Of a stretch of 64,000 nt of DNA, positions 53,534 to 63,851 are shown in pieces. Origin of the DNA: Branchipolynoe longqiensis (Eukaryota; Annelida; Polychaeta; Phyllodocida; Polynoidae); the NCBI GenBank assembly GCA_030323885.1, contig CM059192.1:64225593-64289592 (forward strand). The letters run 5' to 3'. Every line of letters starts with the position of its first letter. Positions within the stretch are counted from its first letter, which is position 1. A model generated the notes under the pieces. That model saw only the letters and a program-made list of their open reading frames with translations, was not told where the DNA came from and made no database searches. A program made the position numbers and the translations under genes.

Positions 53534-53870
53534 TGACTCCCCCTCGTGCCTAAGCCGACCCCTGCCGCCCCGATTGACTCACGGGTCGATGGGGCGGCTT
53601 CCTCCCCCCATCCACCTGAGTCGTGGTGGTGGACTTTCACACCCTGCCGCTGCTGTATATAAGCCGGCCAGCCGCTCGCAAATCAGCACTTCTTGGTGAG
53701 CCGGCCCCATGTCCACCCTGCAGCGCTGTTTCTTTTCCACCCGAATTTAGAAATATAACTTCTTGTTACCCACACTGCCTTGTCGAATCGTTCCTTATCG
53801 AATCATTTCTAAAATACACAACCTGTTGGTGGTCTCGTTATTTATATCCACATAATCAATTTTATAGTAC
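53534..53870 (+). promoter_or_regulatory. Possible orphan promoter or solo LTR
   Basis: GC-rich block with TGTATATAAGCCGGCC near 53655 followed by CAGCACTTCTTGGTGAGC. The TATA box and downstream layout resemble an LTR promoter, and CCTGTTGGTGGTCTCG near 53820 would be the 3' part. No second copy or target duplication is seen. Weak call. Confidence 0.25.
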
Positions 53871-54352
53871 ATATAGAAAAAAATAGTACACATAGAATCA
53901 TTGTTTGGCAGTCCAGTGAGTGGGGTCTTTGACGCATGAACAGACAAGGATCTGAGGTTGACTAGGCTGGAACAGTGGCTGACTAGATCAAGGCTTTTCT
54001 AGTCTATGCCTGGTTGAGGAGTTAGGGCTGAAGAGCAGATGGATGCTTCCGGCCTTATTATACTCGTATAATGGTTTATTCAGCATATATATCATACAGA
54101 TGCGGTGAATAGATAGGCTTAATTAACTAAAATAAAATAAACTAATTATATACACAGCCTTCATCAAATACAGAGGTAGTGGGTTCTATCCCTCACCGAG
54201 TCAAACCAAAGAATTACAAAATTGGTGTATGTCGCTATCTTGGCACGATAGGATACATAGCAGTGAGAAGTGGGGAAACCACTTGTCTGCAGATTAAATT
54301 TATCGTGTTTAATCATCAAATCACACAAATCTACTGTGTCAGTCACATCTAT

Positions 54353-54718
54353 TTAAAGTTGTGTCGTCCGATGGTTTTGAGTTTCTGACGTTTTTCTGAG
54401 ATAGATATATTAAATTGATCGTTATAATCTACCAATTAGTACCATGGTTTAATTTGAAGTAACTTTTAATTTAAATGGCTAAGTTTTGAGATATATGAAT
54501 TGCAAACATGTGAAATTAGTTTTGGCAAGCACGCCAAAACTCTGACACCATAGGCTTCAGCAGTAACATGTTTTATTAAATTGACTCAGTATTCCCTTCT
54601 GTGTTGTAACAAATACTTAACAAGTGCATCATTATCTAAGTTAGATATGCAAAATCAATTCTAGATAATTGTTTTAGTTTTGACAATGTAAATACTCCAT
54701 TGGACAATGCAGCTTTAA
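54353..54718 (-). mobile_element. MITE-3, complete copy, TTAA-flanked
   Basis: Left TTAA-AGTTGTGTCGTCCGATGG, right CATTGGACAATGCAGCT-TTAA. It is the reverse orientation of the 24441 copy and matches along its length (GAAGTAACTTTTAATTTAAA, GTTTTGGCAAGC, TTGACTCAGTATT, TTCTAGATAATTGTTTT). It confirms TTAA at both borders. Confidence 0.75.
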
Positions 54719-54884
54719 GAATAAAAGTGGTATGCTGTAATAATTAAATGATTTACAAGACTGGTATACTATTTCCATCTTGATAAAAAAAAAAAAAAGT
54801 TAAATACTCACATTGATCTGACTAATATTGATCTGGTTATATGACACTACTGTACCATATTGTACACCTTATTCTATATACCTT

Positions 54885-54985
54885 TTGTGTAAATAACCCT
54901 GAATTGAAAAATGGCTGGAAGACCAGTGCTTCGGCACTGACCAAAGACTTATTCAGCAGAATAAACATATTTACCCAAAAAAATA
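54885..54985 (+). repeat. GGCTGGAAGACCAGTG-family tail, copy 3
   Basis: Contains ATGGCTGGAAGACCAGTGCT, GGCACTGACCAAAGACTTAT and AATAAACATATTTAC. Two other copies are listed above. Confidence 0.65.
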
Positions 54986-55229
54986 AAATATATATATATA
55001 TCTGTACACAAATATATTACATTGAAGGTAGTAAATTATCAATTGTTTTGTTATCAATTTGATAGGTGTTTTTTTTGTTTGTTGGAAAATTGTACCTTTT
55101 GAGAATAAAGTGACCCAATTTGTGTATGCATCTAATTGAGCGGATGTTATTCATTGCATCCTGCCTTTCATCCCCTGTGGACCTGCCCGATGTAAGCGGC
55201 TAATGGACTATAACACCAGCGTGTAGAAC

Positions 55230-56190
55230 AGAGCAGAGCTCAGTGTGCAGGTTGAGACCAATGTGCAGGTTGAGACCAATGAGAGGCCAAAGGCTGGGTT
55301 CAGATTCCCAATACACACACGAATAGACGATTTCCATCACCAACCCGCCCTCTGGTGGCAGTGGAAGAACTAATGATAATGGTTATTACCACTGTTGTAG
55401 GTAGTGGGCTCAATGTGCCACATGCTCTGGGTAAAATGTGTTAGAGTGGATTTTCCACTACCAACCCGCCCGCCCTCTGGTGGCAGTGGAAGAACTAATG
55501 TTGTGAGTAACAGTTCACTGCGCAGTATGCTCCATGGAAAAGGTTGATAAAGTTACAGAGGATTTCCACCACCAACCACCTTCCCTCTGGGACGTAATCA
55601 ATTAATCGACTCTGGTCATCCGAGCCACTTTTTGGTGCATGCGCACATCCTGCAGACTCGGGTCGAATAATCGAATACGCTTCTCCACGCTCGGGGTAAA
55701 AAAAATGGTGGCCCTTTTTTTAGTTTTTTAATAGCCGATATAATTACAGCAAAATATGATTTAAATATTTGTATGATGGTATAGTTTATTGATATTTCCA
55801 TTTTATTAATCTATGTTATTACCAAAAAAAAATGTATGACTGGTACCGGTGGCTGTTATCCTGCAGGATGGTGCCAGTGCAAATGTGACATCATCGCTCC
55901 TTGCAAACCCCAGCCAAGAGGTGGGTTACTGGGGTCGGGTTGTTTTGCACATGGTACGTGTATTTGTCGACTCCACTCGCAGTGTTCTATTTTAAATTCT
56001 GACGACTCGGGTGACCCGAGTCGCCCGGGTCGTGTTAATCGATTACGGCCCTGGTGGCAGTAAAAGAACTAATATTGGGGGTAGTGGGCTCAATGTGCAG
56101 CATGTTCTGTGGAAAAGGTCTTAGACAGGATTTCCATTACCAACACGCCCTCTGATGGCAGTGGAAGAACTACTATTGTGGGTAGCAGCT
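55230..56190. repeat. Tandem repeat with CGCCCTCTGGTGGCAGTG units
   Basis: About four to five units of roughly 100-115 bp, each with GATTTCCA(C/T)(C/T)ACCAAC, CGCCCTCTGGTGGCAGTG and AAGAACTAAT. One unit is split by MITE-2 at 55591-56050. No gene. Confidence 0.75.
55591..56050. mobile_element. MITE-2 copy 2, inserted in tandem repeat
   Basis: Ends GACGTAATCAATTAATCG and CGTGTTAATCGATTACGGCC. The host unit reads CCCTCTGG before and CTGGTGGCAG after, so CTGG is duplicated. Inside, CATGCGCAC, CAGACTCGGGT, GAATACGCTTCTCCACGCTC and GTTATC/CTGCAGG words match copy 1 at 671-1154. Non-coding. Confidence 0.8.
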
Positions 56191-56504
56191 CAGTGAACAT
56201 ACTCTACGGAAAATGTATATTACTACAAGCGGTGCAACACCGATACTTGGTTTCTATTGTATCTTACACATATAAAGCGGTTCTACGCAGTTCTTGGAAG
56301 CCATTCACTCACAGTGACGTCAGCGCCGTCAGTACACATGCACCGGAAGAGGAATGGGCTGAACATCCGGGTCGTGGATTGAATGCAGGCCGGAACAAAG
56401 CCAGTGGTTCCAATCGCCCCCAAAAGCCAATTACTGAGTGAGGCGCAATAACAATTGTCTCCCAGGTGAATACTCGGAGTCACCACCCGGTTATCGTCCA
56501 GATA

Positions 56505-56745
56505 GCACAGATAAGGGCGTGCTGATGGTCACCACCAGGGGGTGTGGTGATGGTGTCAACCATGGGGTGCGGTGATGGTCATCACCAGGGGGCGTGGTGA
56601 TGGTCACCACCAGGGTGCGTGGTAATAGTCACCACCAGGGGTCGTGATGATGGTCGGCACCAGGGGGCGCGGTGATGGTCACCACCAGGGGGCGCGATAT
56701 GGTCACCACCAGGGGGGCAGTGATGATCACCACCAGGGTATAATA
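56505..56745. repeat. 25-bp minisatellite, diverged left block
   Basis: About nine units of GGTGATGGTCACCACCAGGG plus GGCGT. Same family as 57220-57500. Confidence 0.9.
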
Positions 56746-56821
56746 TTTCTGTATGCCCGGCCGTCTGAGCACCAGAGATACCATAAACTCTCCCCAGTCT
56801 GCGAGTATCTGCTGCCCCTCT

Positions 56822-57062
56822 CAAACAAACTCATAAGGAAGAAAGGGAAGACAAGTCACGCAAGATTGACAGTGAAGAAGTTGTGCTTTATTGGCATCAA
56901 CTCCTGCTTACCTGCTAGTGACCTATCACCCTGACCCCTTACCTTCTGTCCACACAGAGCCTCATTGCCTCTTTAGTCTGTCTATAAATTAGTGACTACA
57001 ACCCATTGAACCGGAGTCCCCTGGTTGTTGCACACAGCTCAGTTTGTATATAGGAAAGGTGG
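56822..57062 (+). repeat. Interspersed repeat R2, copy 2
   Basis: Matches the minus strand of 3680-3935. It lies in the 475-bp stretch that separates the two blocks of the 25-bp minisatellite. Confidence 0.65.
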
Positions 57063-57219
57063 TAGCATCAGGCAGAGCGTCTGGGTCCCTGCTCAAGAGT
57101 AGGTGTGTCTCACTCTAGATTCAGGAGTAGAGTGTTTCTGCCCAGTGTGTCTGGAGCAGTTTCTTGAATAATGACTATCAAAGTGAGGCTAGTGTGGTCA
57201 GGTGAGCAAGGGAGTGCAG

Positions 57220-57500
57220 GGGCACGGTAATAGTCACCACCAGGGGGCGCGGTAATAGTCACCACCAGGGGGCGCGGTAATAGTCACCACCAGGGGGCGC
57301 GGTAATAGTCACCACCAGGGGGCGCGGTAATAGTCACCACCAGGGAGCGCGGTAATAGTCACCACCAGGAGTGCGGTAATAGTCACCACCAGGGGCACGG
57401 TAATAGTCACCACCAGGGGGCACGGTAATGGTCATCACCAGGGGGCGCGGTAATGGTCACCACCAGGGGGCACGGTAATAGTCACCACCACGGGGCGTGC
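57220..57500. repeat. 25-bp minisatellite, homogeneous right block
   Basis: About 11 units of GGTAATAGTCACCACCAGGG plus GGCGC; several consecutive units are identical. Confidence 0.95.
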
Positions 57501-57571
57501 TCACAGTCTGCATTGCGGCTTTGCACCGATGCTGGAATTTGATCGGATGTTATATAGCCAGTGAGTAAAAT

Positions 57572-57665
57572 CATGAAATGGTTGGTTGGTTGTTGGAGAT
57601 TCACTTCCTGGCAACATCTAAGGTCATATCAGGTCGGGTACCGACTTGTAACAGTGCCCTGTGGT
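57572..57665 (-). mobile_element. SINE-B 3' fragment
   Basis: On the minus strand: GTTACAAGTCGGTACCCGAC, CTGATATGACCTTAGATGTT and a CCAACAACCAACCAACC tail. Confidence 0.7.
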
Positions 57666-57847
57666 AACAGGTAGTTGCAGACAGTTACAATAAATATATA
57701 CATTGAAAATGTCCTTCTCCTCCACTTGCACCTTGGTCGTAATGCTTGCATTGTGTTTGATTCGCAGTGGAGGAGGAGTGCCCCCCCCCCCCCACCCCCA
57801 CGCCCTTCTCCAAATCGCCATCGACCATTGGGGTTACGTGGCGTTCT

Positions 57848-58150
57848 CTGTGGCGGAGTGGTTAGAGTGTCTGACTTTTTTCTAGGTCAGACTCCTAATC
57901 TGAGGGTCGGCGGTTCGATTCCCCGTGCCCCCAGCTCTGCCAATTTGGATTTCCACCGCTGTGTATAACTTACAGCGTCATCAAAGGCCGGTTGCTCTCA
58001 TACCATGTCTATGTGGTGTGGGATGTTAAAAATCCCTTGGGTCGGTAAAAGTATAGGCTCGGGCTTTCTATCGACCAGCAGTGGAATGAGGAAGACCAGT
58101 CCTCTATGAATGAAATTTCCCCTGCTTAAATAACTAATGGACCAAAAAAA
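57848..58150 (+). mobile_element. SINE-A copy 2 (tRNA-Arg-like head)
   Basis: A box GTGGCGGAGTGGTTAGAG, extra hairpin GTCTGAC-TTTTTTCTAG-GTCAGAC, anticodon arm with CTCCTAA (CCT), B box GGTTCGATTCC. The body matches SINE-A copy 1 (GTCTATGTGGTGTGGGATGT, AAAATCCCTTGGGTCGGTAA). The tail ends in A9 near 58143. The extra hairpin and the absence of an acceptor stem argue against a functional tRNA gene. Confidence 0.8.
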
Positions 58151-58364
58151 AAATGACCCCCGTCTTCCTCGGCCTTAAAAGCGGCTCCCCTGCCTTCTCC
58201 ACTCACTCCGCCTCCACGCCCAGCCAGACGCACTCCCAGCATATTTTATTTTGGCTCTCCTCGCCTCCGCGCTGCCGGTACCTCCACGCCTCCACGCCTC
58301 CGCGACAGACACGACTCGCCGGCCTACACCCGCCATGCCACGAACACGAGGCCGACGTACCGCA

Positions 58365-58535
58365 CTCAGTGTCAGAATAATGTGACTGAGTGGCATATCG
58401 GGTCATGGTGTCGGCGACCTGCTTTCCCAGTGGGGAAGCACTATAAAGTCACCATGAGTGTTCACTGTCACAAGTCGGTACCCGTCCTTATATGCCCTTA
58501 GATGTTTCAAGGATATAAAACCCCAACAACCAATA
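58365..58535 (+). mobile_element. SINE-B 3' half
   Basis: GTCAGAATAATGTGACTGAG, CATATCGGGTCATGGTG, CACTATAAAGTCACCATGAG, GTCACAAGTCGGTACCCGTC, and a tail CCCCAACAACCAATAAA. The head is missing; it is preceded by GC-rich DNA. Confidence 0.75.
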
Positions 58536-58539
58536 AATG

Positions 58540-58977
58540 CGATTAATGTGACATCACTCCCCAACACACACACACACATGTATGTTAGTTATATGCTGAA
58601 GCACATTGAAATTGCAGGTTGATGTTTATCAGAATGGCCGAGATCCGGGAACGTCCCCCAAACCAAAACCACCAAAACCACAACCCAACCAAACACAAAA
58701 CCAAACCCACACAAAAAAAACCCAACACCACACACAAAACCCCCAACCAACCAAAACAAAAAAAAAAACACAAAACCAGATGGTTAATAACCGTGTTTCG
58801 GGGAGGGGGTGGAGGGGTGGGGGTGGAGGGTGGAGGGTGAATGGAGGTGGGGGGGGGGGCCCCCCCTCACGTTCTGGGTGGAGTATTGATTTTGGATGTT
58901 CCTCGTGTAAAGCCTGTCACAGAGCCGCCTACCCCCAGGTATCTAGCCACAACCCGGCAGGACACACACAATTATAC

Positions 58978-59009
<32 letters not shown>

Positions 59010-59144
59010 GTGTGTGTGCGCGTAGCAGCTTTGTGTATCCGTAGAGAGGATGCTTACACCCGCAGGAGATAAGCCACCCGTGCGAGATAAGAAGCGCACA
59101 GCAGGCCCCAGTGATGCGAGGCTTAGAGTGGCCTACTATAGCAT
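58540..59144. other. Low-complexity stretch, no gene
   Basis: A/C-rich CAAAACCACC-type DNA (58660-58780), a G-rich patch with GGGGGGGG next to CCCCCCC (58850-58866), and a TATATA/GTGTGTG patch (58975-59020). Confidence 0.5.
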
Positions 59145-60010
59145 GGTCTGGTGGTGAGTGGTGGCTGGTGGTGGTGGCTGGTGGTGGTGGTGGGTGGTGG
59201 TGGTTGGCTGGTGGTGCGGGCTGGTGGTGGATGTGGGTGGTGGTGGTGGTGGTGGGTGGTGGTGATGGTGGCGAGTGGCTTTGGTGGTGGGTGTGGGTGG
59301 TGGTGGGTGGTGGTGGTGGTGGCGGCTGATGGTGGTGGGGTGGTGGTGGCTGGTAGTGGTGGTGATGGTGGGTGGTGTGGTGGTGGTGGGTGTGGTGGCT
59401 GGTGGTTGTGGTGTGGGTGGTGGTGGTTGTGGTGGTGGTGGGTGGTGGTGGATGGTGGCTGGTGGTGGTGGCTGGTGTTGCGGGCTGGTGGGGGTAGGTG
59501 GTGGTGGTGGTTGTGGGTGGTGTGGTGGTGGTGGGTGGTGGTGGTGGTGGGTGGTGGTTGTGGTGGTGATCGTGGTGGTGGCGGCTGATAGTGGTGGTGG
59601 TGGCTGGTGGTGGTGGTGGTGAGTGGGTGGTGGTGGCTGGTGGTGTGGTGGTGGTGGCTGGTAGTGGTGTTGGTGTTGTTGTTGGTGATGGTGGGTGGTA
59701 ATGGGTGTTGGTGGGTGGTAGTGGTGGTAGTGGTGTTGGTGTTGGTGGTGGTGTGGTGGTGGTGGTGGCTGGTGGTGGTGGTGGTGGTGGCTGGTGGTGT
59801 TGGGTGGTGGTGATAGTGGGGTGGTGGTGGTTGTTGTGGATGATGTGGTGGTGATGGTAGAGGTGGGTGGTAGTGGTGGTGGTGGCTCATGGTGATGGGT
59901 GGTGGTGGTTGTGGGTGGTGGGTTGGTGGGTGGTTGTGGTGGGGTGGTGGTGGTGGTAACTTGTGGTTGGTGGTGCTGGCTGGTGGTGGTGGTGGCGGTG
60001 GCGGTGGCTG
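59145..60010. repeat. (GGTGGT)n trinucleotide-type repeat
   Basis: About 870 bp of GGT with GGC, GAT and TGT variants. Trp/Val/Gly ORFs and His/Pro ORFs on the other strand are artefacts. Confidence 0.95.
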
Positions 60011-60045
60011 GTGGTGGCCTAGTGGGGGATGGTAGGAATGGCAAC

Positions 60046-60205
60046 GCAGTGCTCAGTTGGCATGGCAACGCAGTGCACAGTTGGCATGGCAACACACTGC
60101 AGTTGGCATGGCAACACAGTGTACAGTTGGCATGACAACACAGTGCACAGTTGGCATGACAACACAGTGCACAGTTGGCATGACAATACAGTGCACAACG
60201 GCCAT
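60046..60205. repeat. 24-bp tandem repeat
   Basis: Seven units of GGCATGACAACACAGTGCAC plus AGTT, with GCAACGC variants on the left and one shortened unit. Confidence 0.95.
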
Positions 60206-60349
60206 CCCATACCAGGCTAGATGTATCAGTTGTGGGTGGGCTACGTTTCACGGGATCGTGCTGTTTGCCTGTGGGACCTCCACCCACCCCCACCTCCACC
60301 CACTCCCGCATAGGGGCATGCATACTTCACTGCAACCAGGGTCAGAGAC

Positions 60350-61560
60350 GAGCCAGAAGAGAGGGAAGAGTGAGGATAGTGAGAAGGGAGACATGAGAGG
60401 GCAGCAAGGAGAGAGGACAGAGACAAGAGAGTTGAGAGAGAGGGGACAGCGATGAGATCGGAGAGAGACAAGAGAGATGAGAGAGAGGGGACATCCATGA
60501 GAGAGGACAGAGACAAGAGAGCTGAGAGAGAGGGGACATCGATGAGAGAGGACAGAGAAAAGAGAGCCACAGCGATGAGAGAGGACAGAGACAAGAGAGC
60601 TGAGAGAGAGGGGACAGAGATGGGAGAGGACAGGGACAAGAGAACTGAGAGAGAGGGGACAGCGATGAGAGAGGACAGAGACAAGAGAGATGAGAGAGAG
60701 GGGACATCGATGAGAGAGGACAGAGACAAGAAAGATGAGAGAGAGGGGACATCGATGAGATAGGAGAGAGACAAAAGAGCTGAGCGAGAGGGGACAGTGA
60801 TGAGATAGGAGAGAGACAAGAGAGATGAGAGAGACGGGACAGCGATGGGAGAGGAGAACAAGAGGGGCGAATGAGATGAGAGGGCAGAAGCGAAAGTGAC
60901 GAGAGTGGACAGAGGTAAGAGAGAGATGACAGAGATGACAGAGTTAAGAGAGAGATGAGATAGATGAAAAAGATAAGAGAGAGATGAGAGAAGAGAGAGA
61001 CAAGAGAAACGAGAGGGATAGAGTCAAGGGTGATTAGAGAGAGCACAACGACAAAAGTGATGACAGAGACAAGAGGGAGATGAGAGAGTGGACAGAGAGA
61101 AGAGAGAGACGAGAGAGAGGACACAGACGAGACAGAGGACAGGGACAAGAGAGATGAAAATGGCGATATCGATGACAGAGGGGACAAATACAACATAGAT
61201 GAGAGAGGGGATAAGGATGAATGAGAGAACAGAGACAAGAGATCTGAGAGCGAGGAGAGACAGAACAGAGGTGAGAGTTGACAGAGATGAGAAAGAGATG
61301 ACAGAGATGCAGAGAGATATGACAGAGAAGTGACAGAGATAAGAGAGGGGTGAGAGATGCGATAGGGAGAGGACAAAGACAATATAGAGAGGACAGAGAA
61401 GAGAGAGGACAGATACAAGAGAGAGGCGATAGAGAGATAACAGAGAGAACAGAGAGGGAACAGAGACGACAGGGAGAGGACAGAGGCGATAGAGAGAGGA
61501 CAAAGGCAATATAGAGGTCAGAGACGAGGGAGGGAGGACAGAGACAAGAGGAACAAGAAA
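60350..61560. repeat. GA-rich 45-bp minisatellite
   Basis: The period of 45 bp is clear from 60440 to about 60850 (GGGGACA at 60442, 60487, 60532); beyond that the repeat decays into GAGAGAACAGAG-type DNA. The 45-bp period keeps frames open: Arg/Glu/Asp-rich on plus, Ser/Leu-rich on minus. Neither is judged a gene. Confidence 0.9.
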
Positions 61561-61711
61561 TATGAGAGCTGAGAAGAGATGGACGCGATATGCGCAGGGC
61601 TGACCCCTTTCAGCATCCTCCCTGTCTGCCGTGAGAGGGCGTTAAACACTAAGAGAGCCTCTCTGCACGATTACATGCATGCACAGATCTGGAGATTGGT
61701 ATGTCAAGTGG

Positions 61712-61990
61712 TGCACTAAGGGTTTGCTTAGCAACACAAGTACAACATCCCACTAAGGGTTTGCTTAGCAACACAAGTACCACATCCCACTAAGGGTTTG
61801 CTTAGCAACACAAGTACCACATCCCACAAAGGGTTTGCTTAGCAACACAAGTGCCACATCCCACAAAGGGTTTGCTTAGCAACACAAGTACCATATCCCA
61901 CTAAGGGTTTGCTTAGCAACACAAGTACCACATCCTACTAAGGGTTTGCTTAGCAACACAAGTACCATATCCCACTAAGGGTTTGCTTGA
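61712..61990. repeat. 37-bp tandem repeat
   Basis: About 7.5 units of ACTAAGGGTTTGCTTAGCAA plus CACAAGTACCACATCCC. The period of 37 is seen at 61715 and 61752. Each unit contains a small GCTTAGC palindrome. Confidence 0.95.
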
Positions 61991-62067
61991 GGGCACGTTG
62001 GCCGAATCAGTAGAGCGCGGACTTCCCGTGCGGAAGGTTGCGAGTTTCAATCTGTCTCACATTATCT
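61988..62067 (+). mobile_element. tRNA-like SINE head, split by MITE-4
   Basis: GGCACGTTGGCCGAATCAGT, then AGAGCGCGGACTTCCCGTGC and a weak B box AGTTTCAATC. It resembles the head at 62878. The body may resume at 62800 (AATCCACCTATACATCCC). Confidence 0.55.
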
Positions 62068-62797
62068 AAAGCCCCAGTCACACATACCCGGATTAGGGGC
62101 CGGACGAGCCCCGGACCACCATCTGGGGTGGTCCAGGGCGATCCGGGGTGATCCGTGGCCCGTCCGTGGCTCGTCCGTGCCGACACCCCCTGATCGGCCT
62201 GATCTGTGGCTCGTCCGGCGCCGTCCGGTCTCAGCCCCGGGTGTTTTTAAATGTTTAAAACATCCGGGGCGGTCCGGGGGATTTTGCAATCCACGCTCAA
62301 TCCGGCCTGATCCGGCCTGATCCGGGGGTGGTCCGGGGATGGTCAGCGTATTTCGGGGGGGGTCCGGGGTGGACCAGGCCTGTCTGGGGGTGGTTCGGGG
62401 TCATTTTGAGCCACGGTTTGACCTGGACCATCCCCCGACTATTCAGGACTACCCCTGGCCTAGCCACGGACCACTCCCGGACTGCCCCCATAAGACCGGG
62501 GGTGATCCGGGATAGTCCGACGGTGATCCGGGATAGTCTGGGGGTGATCCGGGATAGTCTGGGGGTGGTCTGGGGCAGTCCGGGGGTGGTCCGGCCTGGT
62601 CCGGGGCTGGTCCGGCCCAGTCCGGGGGTTGTATGGGGCGGTCCGGGGCTCGTCCTGGGCTCGTCCGGGAAAGTGTGACTGCAAGGCAAAAATCTACAAA
62701 AACAGTGATTTTATCCGTGGCGGTCCGGGACAGTCCGGGCCGTGGGTGGTCCGGCTCAAAATCTGGGGCTCGTCCGGCTATGTGTGGCTGGGGCTTT
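62066..62797. mobile_element. MITE-4 built of GTCCGGGG-like motifs
   Basis: Ends AAGCCCCAGTCACACATA-CCCGG and CCGG-CTATGTGTGGCTGGGGCTT are inverted repeats, with TA on each side. The interior has dozens of GGTCCGGGG, GATCCGGG and GGCTCGTCCG words in both orientations. It is 730 bp and non-coding; the Pro/Gly/Arg ORFs follow the motif. The first bases of the ends share CCCCAGTCACAC with MITE-1. Confidence 0.8.
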
Positions 62798-62877
62798 ACT
62801 AAATCCACCTATACATCCCTTAGCGTAGAATGCCAGCTTCACAGAAGCCACCCAAAACACCATGCATGATTAAGAAC

Positions 62878-63480
62878 TACCGGACGCGCGGGCCGAATCG
62901 GTATTAGAGCGCAGGCTTCCCTTGCAGAAGGTCAGGAGTTCGAATCCCAGCCGAGTCACCCTAATGATGTATAAAATTGATACTTGTCACTCCTTATCCT
63001 GGCACATATACAGTGATTCGTTCTCTTGCCTCCTGGGTGTTGCTGGACTGAAAACGAATCACCCTATTCTATCAACGGTCATTTATAAAAATGAACCAAC
63101 TGACAACGGAGCAGCTGGACTGTACCACCTCATACAATTTACTAAATAGATTCTATCAATTATTAATAAAACTTTTCTTTTTCTATGGGAATTTGTTTCC
63201 ATTGACCACAAATATATGATTGTGAGCTTTCTAATTTAATGAGTGTCTATTGGCACATAATTGATTGTCTGCCTTTACATCTAAAAGTGATGGTTTGAAC
63301 AAAACACAAACATTTCTCGCCGTGAATATGGCCTATGCTGCCGACACGGCATAAACCAACCACCAATCAATCAATCAATCCTGGCACTCTGCATTACTAG
63401 GATAGAACATGGACAAAGTCAGCACAATGTCAGGATAATGTAACTCAATCAGATATCAGTTCATTGTGCCAGCCGCATGG
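62878..63480 (+). mobile_element. SINE-B copy interrupted by a retroposon
   Basis: Head with A-box-like GGGCCGAATCGGTATTAGAG and B box AGTTCGAATCCC, then AGCCGAGTCACCC and TTGATACTTGTCACTCC. It breaks at 63005 and resumes at 63378 with CCTGGCACTCTGCATTACTA and GTCAGGATAATGTAACTC. The 3' tail is missing beyond about 63480. Confidence 0.7.
63006..63377 (+). mobile_element. Nested retroposon with 10-bp target duplication and (AATC)n tail
   Basis: ATCCTGGCAC occurs at 62996-63005 and 63378-63387, flanking 372 bp that ends GCCGACACGGCATAAACCAA and then (AATC)n. A target duplication plus a short simple-repeat tail is typical of a 5'-truncated LINE or a SINE moved by a LINE. No ORF. Confidence 0.75.
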
Positions 63481-63779
63481 TCTCTGTACCCACACAACCC
63501 CTCGCAGAAAACTGACTGAAACACCGACACCACACCACATTCACACTGACTGGATGATCCTCACTAGACACGGCACCACCATCTACTTAGCTAGATTTAA
63601 TGACAATATTTTATTATTTTTTCATTTGTTCTTGTAATTTATATACAGAGTACGCTCGTTACGACGTATCGGTTGAACTAGGCAAAATCCTAGTGCACTT
63701 TAAAAAAATTACATATAAGAACATTAAAAGATTTTATCAAACGCATATTTTTATGTTGTATTTAGTGATATGATATTGC

Positions 63780-63851
63780 GCCTAGAGCGGGACTCGAACC
63801 CACATCTCTTTGCATTCCGGGCCAGTGGGCTAACCATTACACCACCTAGGC
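63780..63851 (-). pseudogene. tRNA-like sequence (decayed tRNA or SINE head)
   Basis: Exactly 72 nt with a 7-bp acceptor stem (GCCTAGG with TCTAGGC, one G-U pair), an A box TGGTGTAATGGTTAG, a perfect T arm GTGGG-TTCGAGT-CCCGC, and a B box GGTTCGAGTCC. The anticodon arm pairs at only about three of five positions, and the base before the anticodon is C, not T, so decoding is unlikely. No clear SINE body follows. Confidence 0.6.

Noticed and set aside
57851..57935. A functional tRNA-Arg gene
   Set aside because: An extra hairpin, no acceptor pairing and a shared SINE body in two copies show it is a SINE head.
59123..60323. His/Pro-rich 395- and 255-codon ORFs and Trp/Val/Gly ORFs
   Set aside because: Pure products of the GGT repeat; both strands and several frames are open at once.
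60241..61509. Ser/Leu-rich 358- and 206-codon ORFs that look like transmembrane proteins
   Set aside because: They are the minus strand of a 45-bp GA-rich minisatellite; the plus strand is open too.
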